Source: Chara braunii
Lineage: Eukaryota > Streptophyta > Charophyceae > Charales > Characeae
Direction: 5' to 3'
DNA: 24,465 bases
Assembly (NCBI GenBank): GCA_003427395.1
Contig: BFEA01000255.1
Location: forward strand, 588,547 to 613,011
The notes under the pieces are model-generated. The model was not told the DNA's origin. It did not search any database and saw nothing but the letters and a program-made list of their open reading frames with translations. Position numbers and translations under genes: made by a program. Shown here piece after piece: positions 7,645-15,103 of the stretch (positions are counted from its first letter, which is position 1; every line of letters begins with the position of its first letter).

Positions 7645-7682
7645 TTTTTTTTATAAAAGCCGGGAACCGGGCCCGGCGTCCC
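7645..7682 (-). mobile_element. Minimal SINE-like copy: hairpin plus A-rich tail
   Basis: On the minus strand the sequence reads GGGACGCCGGGCCCGGTT, then CCCGGC, a short TTTTAT spacer and an A8 run (complement of T at 7645-7652). The stem is GCCGGG/CCCGGC, a paired double substitution relative to GCTGGG/CCCAGC of the LINE end at 23838-23856. The layout (hairpin, about 5-10 nt, A run) is the same as at the LINE 3' end. Confidence 0.7.
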
Positions 7683-7816
7683 TCACAAAATATTGTGCGC
7701 GCAAGTGGTCCGGGATCCTAATTGTGCTAATGCCTCTCAACTATGTAGTCATGTTTTGTCAATACCCCTGATACAATGGTTGTAGACAACCACTCATTTC
7801 TGAACAGCCGCATCCA

Positions 7817-7992
7817 GGTTAATGGCTAAGAGCATCCCGCACTGGTAGACCTTTACGGTACCCGGTCGCACAGGCGTCACCCTTAGCAGATGTCTACAAC
7901 TATGTACCATCCCACCTCATCTCAGGGTTAATGGCTAAGAGCATCCCGCACTGGTAGACCTTTACGCTACCCAGTCGCACAGGCGTCACCCT
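7817..7992. repeat. 67-bp direct duplication
   Basis: 7817-7884 and 7926-7992 both contain GGTTAATGGCTAAGAGCATC, CCGCACTGGTAGACC, TTTACG and GTCGCACAGGCGTCACCC, with only about two differences. They are separated by 41 bp of unrelated sequence. The second copy is immediately followed by the T run of a SINE-like insertion. Confidence 0.85.
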
Positions 7993-8134
7993 TTTTTCTT
8001 TTTTCTTTTTTTCCTGCAAACATCTACAGAGGCAGCTTGAGGTGCTGGTAGGAGCAGTCACTTCAAGCTGGTCCGGGGTAGGCTCCATCTATTGGTGGGG
8101 AGCAGCACCTGCTGGGAAACAGGCCCAGCGTCCC
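7993..8134 (-). mobile_element. SINE-like copy, minus strand
   Basis: Read on the minus strand: GGGACGCTGGGCCTGTTTCC with stem GCTGGG/CCCAGC (8111-8129), AGGTGCTGCTCCCCACC and AATAGATGGAGCC, then about 60 nt of tail containing a GACTGCTCCTACCAGCACC segment. It ends in an A/G-rich poly(A) (complement of 7993-8013). The layout agrees with the copies at 4325 and 24140-24298. No clear target duplication. Confidence 0.75.
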
Positions 8135-8223
8135 TATTACAGAAATCACAGAAATTATACATTGTTGGCGTAATGGGGGCACACCTTTCCCACCTCTAGA
8201 CAAACCGCCTGAAGCGGGCATAC

Positions 8224-8234
8224 TGTCCCTGGTG

Positions 8235-8265
<31 letters not shown>

Positions 8266-8277
8266 NTGTCCCTGGTG
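8224..8277 (+). repeat. Poly(A) run with one N, bounded by 11-bp direct repeats
   Basis: TGTCCCTGGTG at 8224-8234 and at 8267-8277 flanks 31 A and a single N (8266). It could be a tail-only retroposition or an unmerged overlap between two contigs joined at the N. Confidence 0.7.
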
Positions 8278-8307
8278 TGTGCTCCTTAGTCCCCCTGAGG
8301 TGTTGTC

Positions 8308-8351
8308 AGGTCTGTATTTCAACAGTTGAGAGGTGTACCAACTGACCTAGG
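8308..8351 (-). repeat. tRNA-derived SINE fragment, copy 3
   Basis: On the minus strand the sequence CTAGGTCAGTTGGTACACC followed by TCAACTGTTGAAATACAGACCTGA aligns with copies 1 and 2. The B box is lost. Confidence 0.55.
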
Positions 8352-8515
8352 GCAGCTGGTGCTAGTGGGTACATTATGGTAAAGCCATTGGAGCAAACAG
8401 GGCAAATTATGGAAGCACTGGAGCACAAGCCTTATGGAGGCATTGGAGCTCAAAGAGGCTTTCCTTCCTCCAAAGGGAAACCAGTAGAAGAGGTGTTTTT
8501 TGGGGGGGGATTTTT

Positions 8516-8710
8516 TAGGCCAATGATTTCCCCCTTTTTTTTAATCTCTTTTTTCTGACAAAAAGGGTGATGGCCTTGAGATATCGTCGTTGAGCAGACC
8601 TGCCCTAGGAAATTCAGAATTATTTGATTCGGTTCATCTGGTTGCATTTGGATTCGAACTCGGGTCTGCATTTCAACTGTTCGCGGGTGTACCGACTGAG
8701 CTAGGCCAAT
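8516..8710 (-). mobile_element. tRNA-derived SINE, copy 4, with candidate 9-bp target duplication
   Basis: The minus strand carries the best tRNA-like head in the window: GGCCTAGCTCAGTCGGTA as A box and GAGTTCGAATCC as B box (complement of 8649-8660). About 130 nt of tRNA-unrelated body then leads to an A8 run. TAGGCCAAT occurs at 8516-8524 and 8702-8710. If this is the target duplication, the element lacks the first bases of its head. The head matches tRNA promoters but there is no acceptor stem. Confidence 0.6.
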
Positions 8711-8821
8711 CGGTTTTGGGATTTTTAATCATTTTGTCCTTTTTCATTCCTTCGTTCCGTAGGAGATTGTAAGTAGTGTGCTAGGTAGGTAGTGTGAGGT
8801 ATAATTGAGAGAAGAACATAG

Positions 8822-8856
<35 letters not shown>

Positions 8857-9229
8857 TTGTTTCCAACCAACCTCAGTGCCACCTGTCAGCTTCTTTCTGC
8901 TCCCCGTACACCTGCTGTTTTTTTTCTTTTTTTTTTGGTTGCTGCCTATACACAGGCCAACTGCTTTATGCAGTTTGATGGTGGTTGAGTAGTGAGCGGT
9001 TGCGGGAATGTGGACATGATGCAACAAACACATTTTCTCCATGACAGTTGTTGGGAGCTGTCCCCTGGTGTTCTGGCATTGATTGCCACATCCACTGCCA
9101 TGTCATGATTCCCAGTATGGTGTGGACGCGACATCATTGTTTTTTTTTTGTTTTTTTTTTTCGTTTTTTTGTTTTGGGTGGATGTGGTATCTAAATTTCC
9201 AATGTCAATACTCGAATTTATGGTTAAAC
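8711..9229. other. Unassigned region with homopolymer runs
   Basis: A run at 8825-8854 and T runs at about 8921-8938 and 9139-9170. No coding sequence, RNA or further repeat was recognised. The frames listed here are driven by poly(Lys)/poly(Phe) translations of the runs. Confidence 0.45.
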
Positions 9230-9325
9230 CACCAGTACTTCCTTTTTTTTTTTTCTTTTTTTTTTTTGGATCCAATCGATGGGTATGGAGCTGCACCTGC
9301 TGGAAACCGGGTCACCAGTACTTCC
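9230..9325 (-). mobile_element. 5'-truncated SINE-like copy with 13-bp target-site duplication
   Basis: CACCAGTACTTCC occurs at 9230-9242 and at 9313-9325. Between them, on the minus strand, lie ACCCGGTTTCCAGCAGGTGC, AGCTCC, a diverged CCATCGATTGGATCC and an A tail (complement of 9243-9267). The copy begins inside the family hairpin, so its left stem arm is missing. Tail and duplication demonstrate retroposition directly. Confidence 0.85.
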
Positions 9326-9349
9326 TAAAGTTGTGCCCGTTAATACTGG

Positions 9350-10000
9350 AATTTGTGGACACCGGATTGGGTGGTCTCCAGATCACAGCTGGAACAAAGA
9401 GGGCTATTATCGCCCATTTGCTCCTACAGTGGCTCCTCCACACAACAGCAAGTTGCGGATCTGGAGCACTGCCTGCTCTACTGCCCGATGGTACGACAGA
9501 TATGGCAGTGGTGGACGGCAGCCTGGCACTTTCTCACAGTCACTGAGTTCCCATGGGACCAGATGGCAATTCTGCTAAACGACTTCTCCAAATCCCGACT
9601 TTGAAGACTCCATTCCAACTAAACCTGTTCAAATATACACGATTGGAAATTCTGATGGTGGCGTAGCGGGCACGATGCTCTTACGAAAGGAAAGAACACA
9701 GTTTCGGCTTTCTTCAGGCTAAACAACATATCGTAGACACTATAAGAACGAACATTCTAAGAGCCTGGAGACAGCTGATGACAATCCTGGAAACAACAAC
9801 GGACCACACGCAAAGGGCACAACAACTTGCTCTGTTTCAGGACGTATGGCTCGACCCGGGAAGACTGATAGGGGAACTGCAATTCGACCATCACCTGCAA
9901 TGGAAACAATGGTGGCGGGAGGAGCATCGGTGGAAACGGCGGCCCCCGACCTCCTTTGCCCGCTCGTTGACAGGATGGCCGCTCACAATGTGCCCCGATG
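9350..10000 (+). pseudogene. 3' coding end of a second LINE (ORF2 relic)
   Basis: Frame 9353-9604 reads TPDWVVSRSQLEQRG and then EHCLLYCPMVRQIWQWW. This matches the C-terminal zinc-finger region of the large LINE here (TNDWIIDRTSLEQRG, EHIFMQC). After a shift near 9585 the frame continues from about 9601 through one TAG at 9664 to ARCSYE (RRCTYE in the large LINE) and a Trp/Gln-rich tail to about 10000. One expected Cys appears as Ser (CSYSGS against CKFCKS). Upstream reverse-transcriptase sequence is absent, as in a 5'-truncated insertion. Its divergence from the large LINE shows it is a different, related family member. Confidence 0.75.
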
Positions 10001-10109
10001 CCGATCAATCTCCCTTGCCTGCAACCAATGACTCGCAGCCCCCGTGCGGCTCAACTGGGGTGCGAAACGGAACACAGACAATGGCCTCCCCTCACCTAAC
10101 CCCCCCACC

Positions 10110-10450
10110 NNNNNNNNNNNNNNNNNNNNNNNNNNNNNNNNNNNNNNNNNNNNNNNNNNNNNNNNNNNNNNNNNNNNNNNNNNNNNNNNNNNNNNNNNNN
10201 NNNNNNNNNNNNNNNNNNNNNNNNNNNNNNNNNNNNNNNNNNNNNNNNNNNNNNNNNNNNNNNNNNNNNNNNNNNNNNNNNNNNNNNNNNNNNNNNNNNN
10301 NNNNNNNNNNNNNNNNNNNNNNNNNNNNNNNNNNNNNNNNNNNNNNNNNNNNNNNNNNNNNNNNNNNNNNNNNNNNNNNNNNNNNNNNNNNNNNNNNNNN
10401 NNNNNNNNNNNNNNNNNNNNNNNNNNNNNNNNNNNNNNNNNNNNNNNNNN
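10110..10450. other. Assembly gap (341 N)
   Basis: Unsequenced. Both sides are C-rich (CCCCCCACC before, CTCCACCTACCCC after). Open frames crossing it are meaningless. Confidence 1.
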
Positions 10451-11160
10451 CTCCACCTACCCCTCCCGGCCCCGGAAATGCAGCAACTCTACTCCTCTGA
10501 AGACCTGGCCAGGCATCGAGTAGACTGAAGCAACAAGGGCTGCCCTCTCGCGAGAAATAGATGGAGTGAACAGCAGCGAGCGGCAATGACGACTGGGTGC
10601 AGAGCAGGCAGAAGACTGATTTCCAGCAGGCAACAGTGAGACAAGCAGCAGAAAGGACCAGCAAAAGAAGCACCGAAGATGCGAATGGGAAGCAGGGGAG
10701 GAAACACAGCATGGCACAGGATGGATGCTGGAAATGACAACAGGGACTGCCCTCAGTGCCCTGCAACTCACAAAACTCTCATCTGCTCTGCGGCTGAGCA
10801 TACACGTACTCAGGATCTCGTACTGATAATCTTCTCTTACTCATTCACATTCTATTGCACTGCAATGCATTGCATCGCACCACATTACATTGCAGATCTA
10901 TACGTCTCAAGGCTCACGAATGTGCTGTACATGGGTTGTGAGAAGATATAGGGTTTAAAGGGTTTAAGGAACAGACATGGTAACAACAAACAGGGGGGCT
11001 GCTGAACAGGGCTGGGCTAATGAATAATGGGTGCTCCAAGATGGGATGCATTGGGTGCTACTAGCAGCTCCATGCGAGAAGGAGACCCGGGCTGACAAGA
11101 GATACGACCACAGCCCCAGGAAACATCAAACAGCAATCTCTGTGTTACAAGATGTATCAA
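10451..11160. other. Unassigned region, possibly 3' untranslated part of the second LINE
   Basis: No protein family recognised. 10855-10893 is built of overlapping TTGCA/ATTGCA words and 10950-10970 of GGGTTTAA words. Its position downstream of the LINE relic at 9350-10000 makes a LINE 3' untranslated region possible, but there is no poly(A) to prove it. Confidence 0.35.
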
Positions 11161-11161
11161 T

Positions 11162-11251
11162 GGGACGCTGGACCCGGTTTCCAGCAGGTGCTGCTCCCCC
11201 TCAATAGATGGAGCAGCCCGACAGATTGGAAAAAAAAAAAAAAAAAAAAAA
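11162..11251 (+). mobile_element. SINE-like copy with 22-nt A tail
   Basis: GGGAC, then stem GCTGGA/TCCAGC (11167-11185), AGGTGCTGCTCCCCC, CAATAGATGGAGCAGCCC and GACAGATTGG lead to the A run at 11230-11251. This is the cleanest short form of the family (about 68 bp plus tail). No flanking direct repeat was found. Confidence 0.8.
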
Positions 11252-11261
11252 GGGATTCCCT

Positions 11262-11382
11262 GGGCCAGGTCCCACTAGCAAAAGGGATTGGAATGAATGC
11301 CTGAATCTGGACCTGTTTGTGGAGAGATGTAGAAAATTGGGTCATCATACATGTGTCAAAAAAAAAAAAAAAAAAAAAAAAA
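11262..11382 (+). mobile_element. Half copy of the GGCCTGGTCCCATCAGCAAA fold-back family, then poly(A)
   Basis: 11270-11344 aligns with the left half of each unit at 13073-13415 (GGTCCCACTAGCAAAAGGGA, TTGGA, GAATCTGGA, TTGTGGAGAGATG, AGAAAATTG). The right half is missing. A 24-nt A run at 11359-11382 follows after 14 nt. Confidence 0.7.
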
Positions 11383-11454
11383 ACATAATTCATTGATATT
11401 AATTTGATAATCCTCAGTACTGAAATTCAATATCACTGTTATCATCATAGTCCA

Positions 11455-11660
11455 TGGCCAGCGCAGTCGGCTAGAGCTCAGTTGTTGCGCCAGGGAGGTT
11501 GCTGCAACTTGCCGGTTCAATTCTGTCAGCCCTCAACCTCCCCTGTGCTTGATCAGTTGGTGCTAGGTCGGCGTCGGCACCCCACGTACGTAGTTCAGAC
11601 GATACAAAGTTGTGTTGATGTAATAGCTCCATGGGTAGAGCTAGGTGCTGCGCCCGATTC
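11455..11660 (+). repeat. tRNA-like sequence, different from the copies above
   Basis: GAGCTCAGTTGTTGCGCC (about 11474) and GCCGGTTCAATTCTG (about 11510) are arranged as A and B boxes roughly 36 bp apart. A related GGGTAGAGCTAGG word follows near 11635. No acceptor stem can be formed, so a tRNA-derived repeat is the likeliest reading. Confidence 0.4.
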
Positions 11661-12040
11661 CGATTGGCCCGATGTATCTTGGGTGCAGACAGGTATGGGC
11701 CAGGTTTTTCTGGGGGCTTAGAGACCACCTTGGGTGTTGATCTTCCCTCAGGGGGAGTGGGGCTTCAAGTTGTTGGGGGGATAGTGACTTGCAGCAGGGG
11801 GGCTCTTGGGAGGTTACGGCAGTAGTGGAATTGTCTGCTTCCCATGGTGGCAAATAGACCAGAGTAGGCCTGGTTGATGACAAAGGGATGGGAGTGGATG
11901 GTGGCCATGTACCTACTGATGACCGAGACGGGTGCTGCTCTGTGTGATGACAAAACAGCTACAATGACTGGAGGGATCTAGCTGATGACCAAGGTTTGGG
12001 GACAGATGGTGGCCATGCACCTACTGATGACAGAGGCTAG
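11661..12040. repeat. Spacer with a 108-bp direct repeat
   Basis: GGTGGCCATGTACCTACTGA and GGTGGCCATGCACCTACTGA begin at 11900 and 12008, each preceded by GATGAC(A/C)AAGG and followed by TGAC. The rest is not recognised. Confidence 0.6.
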
Positions 12041-12045
12041 GGTAC

Positions 12046-12053
12046 CACTCACA

Positions 12054-12088
<35 letters not shown>

Positions 12089-12126
12089 ACTCACACTCAC
12101 ACTCACACCCGTGTTGGCCAAGGACC

Positions 12127-12194
<68 letters not shown>
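12046..12194. repeat. (CTCACT)n and (GA)n microsatellites
   Basis: 12046-12113 is made of CACTCT/CACTCA hexamers. 12129-12194 is a pure (GA)33 run. It ends directly at the mitochondrial rRNA fragment. Confidence 0.95.
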
Positions 12195-12195
<1 letters not shown>

Positions 12196-12196
12196 G

Positions 12197-12414
12197 TGCC
12201 TTTTACGCCTAGTCATTCCGAATAACAGTTGCCCCCACCATCTTGCCACGGCTGCTGGCACGGAGTTAGCCGGGGCTTCTTCTTCGGTTTTTGTCGTCAT
12301 CTCACTACCGATGAAAGAGCTTTACAAGATAAATCCCCTTCTTCACTCACTCGATATTGCTGGATCAGGCTTTCGCCCACTGTCCAAGATTCCCCACTGC
12401 TGCCTCCCGTAGGG

Positions 12415-12453
<39 letters not shown>

Positions 12454-12487
12454 GAAAAGACAAGCTAAGCATCATCGGCTTGGTCAG
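12197..12487 (-). pseudogene. Nuclear copy of mitochondrial small-subunit rRNA (fragment)
   Basis: The minus strand contains the conserved SSU rRNA blocks in order: the TGATCAGCCACACTGGGACT helix, CTACGGGAGGCAGCAGTGGG, GGGGAATCTTGGACAGTGGG, CGAAAGCCTGATCCAGCAAT, AAAGCTCTTTCATCGG, and GTGCCAGCAGCCGTGG. These correspond to roughly positions 250-590 of a bacterial 16S. The CTTGGACA and CCTGATCCAGCAAT words are alphaproteobacterial/mitochondrial, not plastid. The universal 515 block has two changes (CCGTGGCAA where CCGCGGTAA is expected). Only about 290 bp is present, amid nuclear repeats, so it is a non-functional NUMT. Confidence 0.85.
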
Positions 12488-12525
12488 AGCATCCTCTTCT
12501 TCTTCTTCTTCTTCTTCTTCTTCTT

Positions 12526-12556
<31 letters not shown>

Positions 12557-12668
12557 TTCTTCTTTTTTCGAATGCCCCTGTGTAAGCCCTCCATCCCGGC
12601 AGTGGTAAGAGAACCGTCCGCATTGAGGGTTTATCTATATGGGCTGCTCCATCTATTCGCAGAGCATC
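12485..12668 (-). mobile_element. SINE-like copy with (GAA)n tail and 9-bp target duplication
   Basis: On the minus strand AATAGATGGAGCAGCCC matches the copy at 11203-11219, and about 80 nt of body ends in AAAAAAG and a (GAA)n tail (complement of the CTT run 12495-12556). CAGAGCATC lies at 12485-12493 and 12660-12668 and bounds the insert. The hairpin end is missing, so the copy is 5' truncated. It sits exactly at the edge of the mitochondrial rRNA fragment. Confidence 0.65.
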
Positions 12669-12719
12669 TTCTTTTCCCACAACACAAGACAACAACCCAT
12701 CACACAATCACAGTGTTGA

Positions 12720-12817
12720 ACCGGAAAAGGACAGTTTGTAGACATGCATGATGATGGGGCATTATGTTTGGATGCGAAATCGACCCGAAAAGGACAGTTT
12801 GTTGAGACATGCATGAT
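12720..12817. repeat. Direct repeat of about 31 bp
   Basis: GAAAAGGACAGTTTGT plus GACATGCATGAT occurs at about 12723-12751 and 12787-12817, with a 2-3 bp insertion in the second copy. Confidence 0.8.
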
Positions 12818-13072
12818 CTCAACTCAGAATTCTTTCAGTCCAGTGGATTCGGGTTCTTGTCTGAAATTCTGACCAATGTGTGAAGGGAAGTGCACTGGGC
12901 TGGAAGTATCCCGAATCCAAAGCAGCAACTTTTTTCTGTGTCCATGGTGTCGGTCGAGGGCGTATTAGTATTAAGTGTATGCTCATTGGTCCATAGACTC
13001 CATACCATAACTGTAATTCTGAGTGGAGATACATGTGTCATATATTTCTTTAATATTCGAAGTGCAGAACAA
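12818..13072. other. Unassigned spacer
   Basis: No gene or convincing repeat was recognised. GTGGATTCGGG and its near-complement CCCGAATCCA occur about 60 bp apart. Confidence 0.4.
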
Positions 13073-13415
13073 GGGGCCTGATCCCATCAGCAAAGAGGAT
13101 TGGATGTAATTCCCGAATCTGGACGCGCTTGTGGAAAGATGCAGAAAATTGAGATTGAACTGTTTTTCTGCATCTCTGCACACAACACATCCAGATTCGG
13201 GAATTAAATCGAATCCTCTTTGCTTATGGGACCAGGCCCTGGTCCCATCAGCAAAGAGGATTGGAATCATTGGATGTAATTCCTGAATCTGTACATGCTT
13301 TGTGGAGAGATGCAGAAAATTGAGATTGATCTGCTTTTCTGCATCTCTGCACACAAAAAACGCATCCAGATTCGGGAATTAAATAGAATCCTCTTTGCTG
13401 ATGGGACCAGGCCCC
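13073..13415. mobile_element. Two head-to-tail fold-back MITEs
   Basis: Unit 1 (13073-13239) and unit 2 (about 13235-13415) are each almost complete palindromes. They have GGGGCCTGGTCCCATCAGC-type left ends with AAAGAGGATT, TTCCCGAATCTGGA and AGATGCAGAAAA, mirrored by TTTTCTGCATCT, ATCCAGATTCGGGAATTA, AATCCTCTTTGC and ATGGGACCAGGCCCC. The two units are highly similar to each other and share the junction ACCAGGCCCTGGT. A half copy lies at 11262-11344. No coding capacity and no obvious target duplication. The cruciform potential is very high. Confidence 0.85.
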
Positions 13416-13779
13416 AGCAGTGGTTACTCTAGGCTATGGTTTCCTATGAGCAGAGGAGGTACAGTAGAACAAAGTCTGAAAGAAAAAAAAAAAAACACTC
13501 AAGTCTGTCGCATGGGGTGTCCCATGGCAGCACAGAACTGCAAATGGTGAGATGCAGCTTGGTGCTATCTAAGTGGCCAATAACTCCCAATGCCTCCCGA
13601 TGGCCCCCATGGCATGTACGCATCATCCTTCTGGGTGGCACAGCCAATCTAGTACCCAGAGATTGGGCCCTTTTTGCAGATATTAACCTCTTTAAAGTTT
13701 AAACTACCAGTACCAGGTCCAGTACCTTTCCCATATATATCGGATGTGGAAAAAAATTAGAGTAGAAGCATTTCAAATT
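13416..13779. other. Unassigned spacer upstream of the LINE
   Basis: Includes an 88-codon frame at 13436-13702 with no recognisable family and an A run at 13481-13494. No gene call. Confidence 0.4.
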
Positions 13780-13841
13780 GGACGAATTTGACGGCGAGCG
13801 CCTAGCGCACGCGCACCGGAACACAGAGGCCCTGGAGCGTG

Positions 13842-13864
13842 TCCACGTCACAGGCTGACGTGGA
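13842..13864. promoter_or_regulatory. ACGT palindrome (bZIP-type double site) near the LINE 5' end
   Basis: TCCACGTCA (13842-13850) and TGACGTGGA (13856-13864) form a perfect 9-bp inverted repeat with a 5-nt spacer. CCACGTCA is the hybrid G-box/C-box site bound by plant bZIP factors. It lies about 50 nt inside the proposed LINE start, where an internal promoter element would be expected. The function is inferred. Confidence 0.4.
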
Positions 13865-14544
13865 ATCACGCCAAATCCTTGGAGGGGAAGGAAAAGGATA
13901 GGGTATTCCTATTCTCATCTTCGTTTTTCCGTGGATTCGGCAATTCTCTCCATAGCCAATCGTGTTTTTGACACGATAGATGGCCCAGTAATGTTGTCTG
14001 CCCAGCATTGATGGAGAAGGCCGAGTGTGCCCCTGAGAAAGGGAAGTGCGTGAACAAGGCTACCTAATCCAAGATGTCAGCGAAAGTCAGACTCTCTGCT
14101 GCGAGTTTCCTATTTCAGTTTTCGTTTGTCATATTCAGATCTGCTTAAGATCCGCTTCGAAATTGGTTTTCATTCTCCATATTTTAGGTTGACGTCATCC
14201 GGAGCTGCTAGTTCTGCTACACCATCTGCGTCCAAGCTGGTTGTAATCATCAGAATTCCAGAATACGTCCGCCTCAAATAGGATTAGGATCTACCAGTCA
14301 GAAGTGGATCTGTCACTCTACGTTGGTGTCAGTAGGAGTGACTACTCACTGATTCACCATCGCCTACATCCACCAATACAATCAGTATCTGAAGGTCACG
14401 GTAGAATTGGTCACCCTGTGGTTAGTTAGGCCATGCAAGACATAGAGGTTGCTCTAAACAAGAATTTAAGAGGAGGAGAATAGCAGGGATAGTTCAGAAT
14501 TGGTGGAAGACAGAAAGGCAGAAAAGGATAAGTGTAGCTTACGG

Positions 14545-14651
14545 CGAGTGGTCAGGAGAGAAAGATAAGAAGTTACTGAGGCTGAGTGACACGTGGGTGA
14601 GTGGTCGGGGGAGAACAGATAAGAAGTTACTGAGGCTGATTGACACACGGG
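14545..14651 (+). repeat. 53-bp tandem duplication in the LINE 5' untranslated region
   Basis: GAGTGGTC...GATAAGAAGTTACTGAGGCT, then GA(G/T)TGACAC, is repeated with starts at 14545 and 14598. Tandem repeats in 5' untranslated regions are common in LINE promoters. The remainder of 13791-15103 is non-coding as far as I can see. Confidence 0.75.
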
Positions 14652-15103
14652 AGAAATGGCATTTGTGAATTCGTGGCACTACAAGGAATGATGAGGTTGA
14701 ACACCATCAAAGATAGCTGAGTTGGTACGTGCATACCCTCCTCCTTTGCACTTCCCTGCCACGCCATCCTCCCTTGTGCCCCGACACACCCTCTAGGTTC
14801 CAAGCCAATAACACAACTGTTCAACAACACAATCCACTTCACTGAAGAACATAATTACAGAATGGGATAACGAGATAGGGGATACCTGGTCGAAGAAACA
14901 CAAGACTAGGCGAGGAAGAAGGGATAACGAATTAGTTTCACTATTTCGCCAACCTGACTTTCCTTCCGCTGGTTTTGACGTCTAAAAATCATTAATTATC
15001 GATTAATTATCAACTATCAGTTATCGCAAAGAATCATCATTTTTGTTGTAATAACATTCGTAGGACTATTATATTTGCCTGATCCAAAAAAGGGGAAGTC
15101 ACA

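Noticed and set aside
7993-8134. Target duplication GCGTCACCC/GCGTCCC around the minus-strand SINE
   Set aside because: The second word is part of the element's own GGGACG end, so it is not evidence for a duplication.
10679-10951. 90-codon frame with a CPQC motif
   Set aside because: A lone Cys pair without further zinc-binding spacing, in a probable LINE 3' region; not supportable as a gene.
11985-12300. Leu-Thr and Arg-Glu repeat proteins
   Set aside because: Translations of the CTCACT and GA microsatellites; the minus-strand frame also reads into the rRNA fragment.
12197-12487. Plastid origin of the rRNA fragment
   Set aside because: The CTTGGACA and CCTGATCCAGCAAT words are mitochondrial/alphaproteobacterial; plastid 16S differs at these places.
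12357-12707. Poly-Ser, poly-Phe and poly-Arg frames
   Set aside because: Three frames of the CTT run; no gene.
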